The notes under the pieces were generated by a model. It was not told the origin of the DNA. It made no database searches and saw nothing but the letters and a program-made list of their open reading frames with translations. The position numbers were made by a program, and so were the translations under genes. Shown here piece by piece: positions 1-6,795 of a stretch of DNA of 64,000 nucleotides. The DNA comes from an uncultured Clostridia bacterium. GTDB lineage: Bacteria; Bacillota; Clostridia; Christensenellales; Pumilibacteraceae. The DNA is taken from assembly GCA_944362615.1 (NCBI GenBank), contig CALVTM010000003.1:62001-126000 (forward strand). The letters run 5' to 3'. Each line of letters starts with the position of its first letter. Within the stretch, counting starts at the first letter, position 1.

Positions 1-171
1 CACTGTTTTTTCGTCAGCGTAGCGCATCCGTGCCGCATCCCGCCGCCGCGCATCATATTTTTCCCGCACATATGGATTATTACGCATCTTATGCGCCGGG
101 GGGAATTATTTATCAAGCCTGCGCGGACACGCATTAGCCGCAGAAACGCTGCCGCCTGTTTTTCAGCCCTC

Positions 172-200
172 TTGACATATCGCACCGACGGTAATATAAT
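172..200 (+). promoter_or_regulatory. Sigma-A promoter for small Cys-containing protein gene
   Basis: TTGACA at 172-177 and TATAAT at 195-200 with a 17-base spacer, a full consensus match. The downstream gene has AAGGAGA at 220-226 and ATG at 235. Nothing recognisable was seen in the 171 bases to the left. Confidence 0.85.
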
Positions 201-234
201 ATATGCGTGACCAAAGATCAAGGAGAATGAAGAT

Positions 235-435
235 ATGACGCTTACCAACAGACAATCCGAGCTGGATGTGGAAAAATGGCTGAAAAGCGAAAAAGCAGGC
301 CGTGACCTGTGCGGAGATTTCGAGTTCTGCGCGCTGTGTGACAAAGATGCGGAAAATCCGTGCGCAACGGCTTACGAAAAAATGAAAAAATCCGCGCCGA
401 AAAAACGTACGACACGGAAAAGCAAAAAAGTATAA
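235..435 (+). CDS. Small Cys-containing protein of unknown function (66 aa)
   Basis: A 66-residue soluble protein with a consensus promoter, an AAGGAGA ribosome binding site eight bases before ATG, and a terminator after it, so it is a genuine monocistronic gene. The middle carries four cysteines (Cys26, Cys32, Cys35, Cys43) in the stretch DLCGDFEFCALCDK and onwards. The C-terminus is a very basic Lys/Arg tail (KKRTTRKSKK). The cysteine spacing could bind a metal, and the tail could contact nucleic acid; both are inferences. I recall similar small unnamed proteins in Clostridia but assign no function. Confidence 0.8.
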   Translation: MTLTNRQSELDVEKWLKSEKAGRDLCGDFEFCALCDKDAENPCATAYEKMKKSAPKKRTTRKSKKV

Positions 436-542
436 GCGCGCAATACCTGCGTCGATTTCTCCGACGCTGCCGCTTGTGCGCTTATAAACCTCTCACCGCC
501 TGCAAAAACCGTAATTGCAGCGCAGTAATTGACACCTGAAAG

Positions 543-590
543 AGCTGCCGCTTATTTTAAAATGCGGACAGCCCTTCTTTTTATTTTATA
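543..590 (+). terminator. Rho-independent terminator after the 66-aa protein gene
   Basis: GCTGCCGC (544-551) pairs with GCGGACAGC (564-572) with one bulged A, and is followed by a T-rich run at 574-588. The stretch 436-540 between the stop codon and this hairpin shows no other feature. Confidence 0.65.
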
Positions 591-632
591 ATAAGCCGAA
601 CATTACCCGTAAGCGCGGATCGTCAATGCGCT

Positions 633-1211
633 TCAAAGATATTTGCGAAGTACAGAGCGTATTTTCTGAGGCGGATCGTCAAGCGAGAACGCAACTACGG
701 GCAGATCGGCGGCATCGCATATCGCCCTTACTTTGTCGTCGCGTAACTTGCGCTCATCCCGCTTGTGGGAAGCATCGTTCAGCTCTATCAGCAGTACGGG
801 CGCAAACGTCCTGCCGTCGGCTATACAGAAATCCGCTATCCTGAACAGTTCGTTACGGAAGCCTCCGCCTTTTACCTTGTCTATCACGGAGACAAGCGCT
901 ATCTGAGGCAGAACGACATAACGGGTGCGCATAAGCGTTTCTGTCAGCGTGCGGTAAAGCTCCTGTTCCGGCTGGCTCATTATACTGTCTTTACGGCGGT
1001 ATTCGGCGCCGTCCGGCAGCAGTCTGGGCTTCTGCGACGATTTTACCGCTATTATCAGAACGATAACGGATACTATGACGATTATTATCCCGAAAGCAAA
1101 AATCGCCCAGCGGATACTTGAGACTATTTCGCTCTCAAAACCTGCCAATAAGAACGACAGAGCGGCTATCGCCGCTCCTGTCAGTAATAAGATTATAAAA
1201 GTTTTTTTCAT
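633..1211 (-). CDS. Membrane-anchored DUF2726 protein
   Basis: A 192-residue protein with two N-terminal transmembrane segments (about residues 5-24 and 34-55) followed by a cytoplasmic DUF2726 domain (about 75-190). Recognisable family blocks are QPEQELYRTL, an ADFCI strand, LIELNDASHKRDERK, and AADLPVVAF. DUF2726 is generally regarded as related to the Vsr/PD-(D/E)XK nuclease fold, but its activity here is unproven. Its ATG overlaps the jag stop (ATGA), so it is translationally coupled and is the last gene of the rpmH-rnpA-yidD-yidC-jag cluster, where mnmE would usually follow. Confidence 0.8.
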   Translation of the reverse strand: MKKTFIILLLTGAAIAALSFLLAGFESEIVSSIRWAIFAFGIIIVIVSVIVLIIAVKSSQKPRLLPDGAEYRRKDSIMSQPEQELYRTLTETLMRTRYVVLPQIALVSVIDKVKGGGFRNELFRIADFCIADGRTFAPVLLIELNDASHKRDERKLRDDKVRAICDAADLPVVAFSLDDPPQKIRSVLRKYL

Positions 1212-2392
1212 TGTGCGTTTCCGGACGAATGCCTGTTCGACGATCCGCGGTGCCTGCGGCGGTTGTTGTTGCGCTTACCGCCCTGCTGATGTTTGCCGCC
1301 GTTGCCGCCCGTACGCGGTATAACGACTACATACCGGTTGGGCTCTCTGCCCTCGCTGCGTGTGATCACGTCCTCCCTCGAGCCGAGAGCGGCGTGTACC
1401 TCTCTGCGGCTTGCGCTGTTCATGGGCTCAAGCTCTACGCGCTTGCCGGTCGCTACTGCCTTATCCGCAGCAGCAAACGCCTCTGCTCGTATCGCTTCGT
1501 TTCGCCTCGCCCGGTACTCTCCGCAATCGAGATTAACGTGAATGTACTTGTCACCCTCCGCCGTCGTAAGCGTCGCAAGGTATTCGAGAGCGTCCAGAGT
1601 CTCGCCTCTGCGTCCTATCACGAGCGCGTCTTCCGTCTTAAGCTCGGCGTATATCTCGCCGTCCTCCGCCTTTACGGAGATATCCGACTGAACGCCCATA
1701 AGAGATACCGCTTTGCGCAGATATTCGCCTACGGAGTTCACTTTGTCCTGCGGTACTTCGCGGACCTGCTTATCCTTTGCCGCCTCCGGCTTGCGCTCCT
1801 CTTTGACTTTGCTGTTTTCCTGCCGCACCTGATGTTCGCTCTTGTGCTCCGGCTGCTTGCTCTCACGATTTTCAGAGCGCGCATCCGTTCCGTTTGCCGC
1901 CGCCTTGAGCTCGGCGCGGAAGTCGGTACGGAAACCGTTCGTCTTGCGGACTTCCTTCGCCTGTTCCGTCGTTAATGCGGGAGGCGCGGACTGTACCGGG
2001 GCAGGAACGGTCGTCTGGCGGCGCACAAGCTCCTGTTTGCGCTTGTCGTTCTGCTCACGCACGGGCTGCTGCTGCACCTGTTTCTGCTCGTCACGGCGGG
2101 GCTTGTCGTCCCGTCTGTCCGAATTATCCCGTTTTTCCGCATTATTCTTTTCGCGCGGGCGGCGGTCGTCGTTAGCTTCTTTCGCACGGCGCTCGAGATT
2201 GCGCATGATTTCGGATACGGCAGGTCCTCCCGCCTTTTCGGAAACAAGCGTGAGCTGAACACGCGCTTTGGAAAATATACCCGGATGAGCGAGTATCTTC
2301 ACTTCCACATCATCCAGCTTGCAGTCCAGTTCCTTAAGACCGCTCTGAAGCGCCTGCTCTATATCTTTGCCTGTACACTCAATTACTTTCAA
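1208..2392 (-). CDS. jag: Jag/KhpB RNA-binding protein
   Basis: A 394-residue RNA-binding protein of the Jag (KhpB/EloR) family, which works with KhpA in post-transcriptional control linked to envelope growth. Three parts are visible: an N-terminal Jag_N domain (about 1-55, starting MKVIECTGKDIEQAL), a highly charged linker rich in Lys, Arg, Glu and Gln (about 70-215), and a KH domain (about 235-305, with VIGRRGETLDALEYL) followed by an R3H domain (about 310-378). A basic, Asn-rich tail ends the protein. The linker is longer than in B. subtilis Jag. It lies directly after yidC, its conserved position. Confidence 0.95.
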   Translation of the reverse strand: MKVIECTGKDIEQALQSGLKELDCKLDDVEVKILAHPGIFSKARVQLTLVSEKAGGPAVSEIMRNLERRAKEANDDRRPREKNNAEKRDNSDRRDDKPRRDEQKQVQQQPVREQNDKRKQELVRRQTTVPAPVQSAPPALTTEQAKEVRKTNGFRTDFRAELKAAANGTDARSENRESKQPEHKSEHQVRQENSKVKEERKPEAAKDKQVREVPQDKVNSVGEYLRKAVSLMGVQSDISVKAEDGEIYAELKTEDALVIGRRGETLDALEYLATLTTAEGDKYIHVNLDCGEYRARRNEAIRAEAFAAADKAVATGKRVELEPMNSASRREVHAALGSREDVITRSEGREPNRYVVVIPRTGGNGGKHQQGGKRNNNRRRHRGSSNRHSSGNAQ

Positions 2393-2438
2393 ATTATTGC
2401 CCCTTATTCAGCAGACCGTGAGTTATTGCTTTTCAGCA

Positions 2439-3857
2439 TCACCTGTTGTGGTCAGGTCTGCCCTGTCTTTCATAAGTTCCGTTGCTTTCGATGGGAACCA
2501 TCTTCTTGGAAATACCCGTTGTTATAAGGTTTATCAGCAGGCTCATCGCCGAGTTCACTACCATGTAAAGCGTGAACGCCGCACAGTAGATGAACGCGAA
2601 GTATGCCATAAGAAGAGGCGTGAGGAATATCATCGCCGTCATACAGCCTTTGTTCTGACCGAGCTGAGCGTCCTGTCCGCTCTTCTTCTGCTGGAAACGG
2701 GCAATCACCTGCGAAAGGATATTAAGCAGGACGGCAAGTATCGGAAGGATCATATAGCCGTTCGTTTCCGTTTCGCCACTCGCCAGAATACGCTCCATTA
2801 CAGTATCGTAAGAGCTCACCATCGCTTCCAGTTCTTCTTCACTGAGCCCTGAACGCTCCGCGTTTGTCGCATAAGTTCCTACACGGCTTACAAAATCCGC
2901 GCTGTCATCAGCCACGGAACTGGACCACGGCGTATCCGGAGACCATATATCGCGTATCCATATGAAAGAATCGTATGAATATCCGCCGCCCTCGTACTCG
3001 CCTTTGCCGTTGAAGTAATCGTATGCCGCCGCCTGCGCTTTCGTTACACAGTAACCTGTCGCAACACGGTCAGCCGCGCTCAGGCGCGCTACCGTTCTTG
3101 CTCCGGCATATACTTCGTCCGTCACTTCCGCGTGATCGGTAACATAACTGTCAAACGAATCGGCGTACATCGTCGCATAGAACGCAAAATACTCGGTGGA
3201 ATATTCCGCGCTTGCCGTCACCATCGCATCCGACATCGCCGTCACATATGCCTTGTCGCGCGCGTCCGCACTGCCTGCGGTCTGCTCTCTTGCATACGCT
3301 TCGTCAAATACGGTGACAAACTCATCGCCGTATGACGCACTGAGTCCGGCTGTCGCGCTGTCGTACCAGCTCGCTCCCGACTCGTCCGTTCCGAACGCCT
3401 GCGTGTATGCGGAATCGTAACGCTCGTATATCTGCGCGTAGTTGTAGAACTGCTTGTATTCCGCGTTCGTGCGCATTGCGCTCCACAGCCACATGAATAC
3501 GATGAGCGTCACGATCATCGGCAGACAGCTCGCAAAAACGCCTACGCCTTCTCTCCTGTTCAGCTCCGCCTGCTTCTGCTGCAGAACTTTGGGATTGTTG
3601 CCGTAAGCCTTTTCCAGGCTTTCCATCTGCGGCTTTAACCGCATCGTTATAAGCTGGTTTTTGCGCATCTTATAACGCTGGAAAAAGTCGAGCGGCGAAA
3701 GTATCAGCTTAAGGCAAACGGTCAGCAGTATTATACGAAGCGCATAAAAGCCGATACCATCCATCGCTCCGTTAAGCAGTAGCGCCCACGGAAATGTAGT
3801 ATACGGCTGAATGGCTATCTCTCCGACAACCGTCGCTATGCCGCTTAATAAAGCCAT
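2439..3857 (-). CDS. yidC: YidC/Oxa1 membrane insertase with a large loop insertion
   Basis: Membrane protein insertase acting with or without SecYEG. At 472 residues it is far longer than the roughly 260-290 usual in Gram-positive bacteria. The family core is clear: FYALRIILLTVCLKLILSP (first conserved helix), the cytoplasmic hairpin with RLKPQMESLEKAYGNNP, then LPMIVTLIVFMWLW. About 220 residues rich in Ala, Tyr, Asp and Ser (roughly 145-365) follow before the helices resume at GYMILPILAVLLNILSQVI. By topology the insert should be outside the membrane. No lipobox is seen. The start overlaps the end of yidD by 13 bases. Confidence 0.92.
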   Translation of the reverse strand: MALLSGIATVVGEIAIQPYTTFPWALLLNGAMDGIGFYALRIILLTVCLKLILSPLDFFQRYKMRKNQLITMRLKPQMESLEKAYGNNPKVLQQKQAELNRREGVGVFASCLPMIVTLIVFMWLWSAMRTNAEYKQFYNYAQIYERYDSAYTQAFGTDESGASWYDSATAGLSASYGDEFVTVFDEAYAREQTAGSADARDKAYVTAMSDAMVTASAEYSTEYFAFYATMYADSFDSYVTDHAEVTDEVYAGARTVARLSAADRVATGYCVTKAQAAAYDYFNGKGEYEGGGYSYDSFIWIRDIWSPDTPWSSSVADDSADFVSRVGTYATNAERSGLSEEELEAMVSSYDTVMERILASGETETNGYMILPILAVLLNILSQVIARFQQKKSGQDAQLGQNKGCMTAMIFLTPLLMAYFAFIYCAAFTLYMVVNSAMSLLINLITTGISKKMVPIESNGTYERQGRPDHNR

Positions 3858-4147
3858 TTTAACTCTCCTTTGGGATTATGCGGGACGGGATCGTATCCGC
3901 CCGTTCCGAGAGGATTGCAGCGCAACAGCCGCGCCGTGCCTATCGCTATTCCCGCAACCGTCCCCCAGTCCTCTATCGCCTGATACATGTAGCTCGAACA
4001 CGTGGGGTAAAATATACAGGATTTTCCGATGCCGCGCGAAAGCGTTTTCTTGTAAAGCAGTATAAGCCCCTGGAATAACCAGGCAAGCGTTACCGTCTTT
4101 ATTATCACCCGAAGCGGGGTGAGCTTGCGCTTCCTTCTCAGTATCAT
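3845..4147 (-). CDS. yidD: YidD membrane insertion efficiency factor
   Basis: A 100-residue YidD family protein that assists YidC-dependent insertion. The signature CIFYPTCSSYMYQAIEDWG and the ending RLLRCNPLGTGGYDPVP are textbook for the family. A hydrophobic/amphipathic N-terminal helix (about 15-35) precedes them. It overlaps rnpA by four bases and yidC by 13, so the cluster is tightly coupled. Confidence 0.96.
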   Translation of the reverse strand: MILRRKRKLTPLRVIIKTVTLAWLFQGLILLYKKTLSRGIGKSCIFYPTCSSYMYQAIEDWGTVAGIAIGTARLLRCNPLGTGGYDPVPHNPKGELKWLY

Positions 4148-4482
4148 ATATCTGATGCCAACATGTCCGCCTTATGGAGCAGCGTTTCCATCTGCGACTT
4201 TATCTCGGCATATGTCAGCCTGTCTATTCCCGGGCGAGCAATGAATATCATCTGCCCGCTTCCTATGCGGCCAAGCAGTTCTGCTGCAGCCGCTCTCATC
4301 CGGCGCTTTACGAGATTGCGCCGCGTTGCTTTGCCTATCTTATTGGATACGATAAATCCTACGCGCTTTCCTTTGCCGCGAAGTACGACATAAGAGAGCG
4401 CGCGTTCGTTGAACTTCGCTCCGTGCGCTCTGACATACGTAAAACTGCCCCGCAGTCGCAGTCTGAACGCTTTGGCAAGCAT
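4144..4482 (-). CDS. rnpA: Ribonuclease P protein component
   Basis: A 112-residue protein subunit of RNase P, which with the rnpB RNA matures tRNA 5' ends. The RNR motif region KATRRNLVKRRMR (about 54-66) is intact, as is the FIARPG strand followed by the final helix. The ATG shares one base with the rpmH stop (TGATG), so the pair is translationally coupled. The length is normal for the family. Confidence 0.96.
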   Translation of the reverse strand: MLAKAFRLRLRGSFTYVRAHGAKFNERALSYVVLRGKGKRVGFIVSNKIGKATRRNLVKRRMRAAAAELLGRIGSGQMIFIARPGIDRLTYAEIKSQMETLLHKADMLASDI

Positions 4483-4634
4483 CAGCCTCTGCCGAGCGGC
4501 TTGGGCGTAAGGTTCTTTCTGCCCTTGTCACGACGACGCTTAAGTACTCTGCGGCCGGCAGTCGTCTTCATTCTTGCTCTGAAACCGTGCACTTTGCGCT
4601 GCGTTCTCTTCTTGGGCTGGTAAGTTCTTTTCAT
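4482..4634 (-). CDS. rpmH: 50S ribosomal protein L34
   Basis: Fifty residues starting [20 protein letters not shown] and ending KPLGRG, a near-perfect L34: KRTYQP, HGFRARM and GRRVLKRRR are all present. The start ATG at 4634-4632 follows an AGGAAG-type ribosome binding site. It heads the rpmH-rnpA-yidD-yidC-jag operon. Confidence 0.97.
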   Translation of the reverse strand: MKRTYQPKKRTQRKVHGFRARMKTTAGRRVLKRRRDKGRKNLTPKPLGRG

Positions 4635-4695
4635 TTCCTGTCAACTTCCTTTATTAAATGGTATTTGCCCGCTTTGGGCATAATGTTACCGACTC

Positions 4696-4725
4696 ATTAT
4701 ATATGAAGCGCGGCTAATAAGTCAA
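4696..4725 (-). promoter_or_regulatory. Sigma-A promoter of the rpmH operon
   Basis: On the minus strand TTGACT (4725-4720) and TATAAT (4701-4696) are separated by 18 bases, with rpmH starting 62 bases downstream. No DnaA boxes are apparent in the 230 bases between rpmH and the divergent gene. Confidence 0.75.
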
Positions 4726-4776
4726 GCAATTTAAGCCAGTTTCGCCCGTTTGTCCCATGCCGCCGCCCCGGTTGAG

Positions 4777-4805
4777 TTGACCTTATGTACAGAACGTGCT
4801 ATAAT
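4777..4805 (+). promoter_or_regulatory. Sigma-A promoter of the alarmone synthetase gene
   Basis: TTGACC at 4777-4782 and TATAAT at 4800-4805 with a 17-base spacer, 62 bases before the ATG at 4867. It is divergent to the rpmH promoter. Confidence 0.8.
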
Positions 4806-4866
4806 ACTCCTTAGTATGCGGAAAATCCCGATTTCCGCTGCCTTACAGAAAGCAAAGGAGACTGCC

Positions 4867-5565
4867 ATGCCGCAGAAAAAAGAAATAAGAATGAAAAACG
4901 AAGAAAAAGACGTACGCACATTCCTTGCCGGCGTGCTCGGAGAAGATACGGATTCCGCCGTGGTCCTCGAAACGCTGAGAGGATTCCGCTGGCAGATGAC
5001 TCTTTACCACTGCGCCATAAGAGAGGTACAGACAAAATTCGAGGTGCTGGACGAAGAGCTTTCGATCAGCCGCGTGCGTAACCCCATCGACCGCATCGAA
5101 AGCCGCGTTAAATCTCCGGAAAGCATAATAGGAAAACTCCGCCGCGGCGGTTACGAATTCAGTCTGAAGTCAATGACGGAAAACCTCAACGATATTGCCG
5201 GACTGCGCATAATCTGTCAGTACATAGACGATATCTATACTGTCGCCGATATGCTGTGCAAGCAGGACGACATAACCGTTATCAAGGTCAAGGACTATAT
5301 CAAAAATCCCAAGCCGAACGGCTACCGCAGTTACCATATGGTAGTGGAAGTACCCGTTTTCTTCTCCGAAAAGAAACACTACGTCAGAGTGGAAGTGCAG
5401 TTCAGAACGATAGCGATGGACTTCTGGGCATCGCTCGAGCACGACATCAAATATAAAAAGGAACTTCCCGATCCGGACGTTCTCGCCGCAGACCTCAAGG
5501 AGTGTGCGGACATCGCCTACTCCCTCGACGTACGGATGCAGTCGATACGCGACAAGATAATGTGA
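4867..5565 (+). CDS. Small alarmone synthetase (RelQ/YjbM-like GTP pyrophosphokinase)
   Basis: A 232-residue single-domain (p)ppGpp synthetase, transferring pyrophosphate from ATP to GTP or GDP. RelA/SpoT synthetase blocks are present: RIESRVKSPESIIGKLRRGG, DIAGLRIICQY, NPKPNGYRSYHMVV and VRVEVQFRTIAMDFWASLEH. No HD hydrolase, TGS or ACT domain exists, and the length matches the RelQ type. The start at 4867 was chosen because AAAGGAG lies at 4854-4860 and the promoter -10 ends at 4805; an upstream in-frame ATG at 4750 precedes the promoter. It stands alone between its own promoter and a strong terminator. Confidence 0.92.
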   Translation: MPQKKEIRMKNEEKDVRTFLAGVLGEDTDSAVVLETLRGFRWQMTLYHCAIREVQTKFEVLDEELSISRVRNPIDRIESRVKSPESIIGKLRRGGYEFSLKSMTENLNDIAGLRIICQYIDDIYTVADMLCKQDDITVIKVKDYIKNPKPNGYRSYHMVVEVPVFFSEKKHYVRVEVQFRTIAMDFWASLEHDIKYKKELPDPDVLAADLKECADIAYSLDVRMQSIRDKIM

Positions 5566-5637
5566 CCGCCGGCGCAAGGGCGCACGGACTCACGACTGAC
5601 GATCTGTCAGAAAAAACCGGTAAGCAGAATAATCGGT

Positions 5638-5672
5638 AAGCGGACGCCGTTCACGGCGTCCGCTTGTTTTTT
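5638..5672 (+). terminator. Strong rho-independent terminator
   Basis: A perfect 12-bp stem: AAGCGGACGCCG (5638-5649) pairs with CGGCGTCCGCTT (5654-5665), followed by GTTTTTT. It ends the alarmone synthetase transcript. Confidence 0.92.
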
Positions 5673-5743
5673 GCTTACGTTCATTTGTTTTTTTCACTTA
5701 CGCTGAAAGAAGCCGTACCGGATTTATTTTGAAACCGGTTCTT

Positions 5744-6205
5744 TTATTTCATTCCGAAAAAGTCAAAACGGCGCAGAGCTTCGTAAGCCGCAACCGCCAC
5801 ACTGTTGGAGAGGTTAAGACACCTCAGAGCCGGACGCATGGGTATGCGCAGTGCGCGGTCGGGATGCGCCGCGACGAGCTCGGGAGGCAGCCCTTTCGTC
5901 TCCTTTCCGAACACAAGGAACGCATCCTCCGGATATTCGACGTCCGTATAGCTCCTTACGGCTTTGGACGAAAAGTAGAAGAACTTCTCTTCTCCGAACC
6001 GGTCGGTGAGCACGGAAAGCTCGTGGACGTGTTCTATCTGAAGCTTGTCCCAGTAGTCCAGTCCCGCGCGCTTCACCCTCGACTGAGTTATCTCGAAACC
6101 CAGTTTACCTACGAGGTACAACGGCATGCCCGTGCATGCGCACGTCCTGGAGATATTGCCCGTATTTTCGGGAATCTCCGGCTCGACAAGCACTATGCTT
6201 ATCAT
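5744..6205 (-). CDS. trmL: tRNA (cytidine/uridine-34-2'-O)-methyltransferase TrmL
   Basis: A 153-residue SPOUT-class methyltransferase that methylates the ribose of the wobble base in tRNA-Leu, using S-adenosylmethionine. Family motifs are present in order: IPENTGNISRTCACTG (motif 1), LVFGKETKGLPPELV (motif 2) and RCLNLSNSVAVAAYEALRR (motif 3), which together form the trefoil knot. Its length is typical. The start overlaps the end of the upstream histidine phosphatase by four bases, giving a coupled pair downstream of spoIIE. Confidence 0.93.
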   Translation of the reverse strand: MISIVLVEPEIPENTGNISRTCACTGMPLYLVGKLGFEITQSRVKRAGLDYWDKLQIEHVHELSVLTDRFGEEKFFYFSSKAVRSYTDVEYPEDAFLVFGKETKGLPPELVAAHPDRALRIPMRPALRCLNLSNSVAVAAYEALRRFDFFGMK

Positions 6206-6762
6206 TTCTTCGTACCTCCCGCATACGTCCGCTCTATAATATCAAGGTTCTTTATGTATTCGAGAGTGTAGTCCGCCGGGTTCCACCTGTCATGCGTGAG
6301 CGCGTATGCAAGATAGGATATGCAAACGCCGTGAGATACGACGAGAACGCGTTTGCCGTCATAACGCGCGCCTATGTCGTCAAGAAAGGAACGCACCCTG
6401 TTGTATACGTCTTCGCTGCGCTCCGCGCCTATGGCTTCGTCAAGCACATAAAACAGTCTGGTATGATCGGGCAGACCCAGCTCGTCATACGTCTTGCCGT
6501 CCAGTGCGCCGAAATCACGCTCAACCAGCCGCTCGTCTATGACGGGAGTTATTCCCGTGCCTTCAAGAAGCAGCTCGGCAGTGCGCTTAGCCCGGACAAG
6601 CGGCGAACAGAATGCCGCGTCCGGAAGCGGACGGAGTTTCTTCCCCGCCTCGCGCGTCAGCTGCTCGCTTTCGGGTGCAAGCGGGATATCGCTTCTGCCC
6701 TGTATCCGCCCCGCAAGGTTCCAGGGCGTTTTGGAATGTCTTACTATAAGCAGTGTAACCAT
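6202..6762 (-). CDS. Histidine phosphatase family protein (phosphoglycerate mutase-like)
   Basis: A 186-residue member of the histidine phosphatase superfamily, relatives of which include CobC and GpmB. The catalytic block LLIVRHSKTPWN departs from the usual RHGET-WN: a Ser replaces the Gly after the phosphorylated His. The second catalytic His is in VVSHGVC, and ERDFGALDGKTYDEL fits the family Glu region. ATG 6762 is preferred because it puts the catalytic strand near the N-terminus; an in-frame GTG at 6780 has no better ribosome binding site. The substrate cannot be told; no cobalamin genes are nearby. Confidence 0.82.
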   Translation of the reverse strand: MVTLLIVRHSKTPWNLAGRIQGRSDIPLAPESEQLTREAGKKLRPLPDAAFCSPLVRAKRTAELLLEGTGITPVIDERLVERDFGALDGKTYDELGLPDHTRLFYVLDEAIGAERSEDVYNRVRSFLDDIGARYDGKRVLVVSHGVCISYLAYALTHDRWNPADYTLEYIKNLDIIERTYAGGTKK

Positions 6763-6795
6763 ATGAAGATATGATACCACTGCCGCCGGATAAAA

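Noticed and set aside
436..540. Possible promoter TTGACA at 529-534
   Set aside because: There is no acceptable -10 at the right distance and no gene on the plus strand behind it; a terminator follows at once.
4750..4866. Upstream extension of the alarmone synthetase frame to an ATG at 4750
   Set aside because: The sigma-A promoter lies inside it and the good ribosome binding site is just before 4867.
5744..6271. Plus-strand frame opposite trmL and the phosphatase
   Set aside because: The minus-strand genes have complete family motifs; the opposite frame is a shadow.
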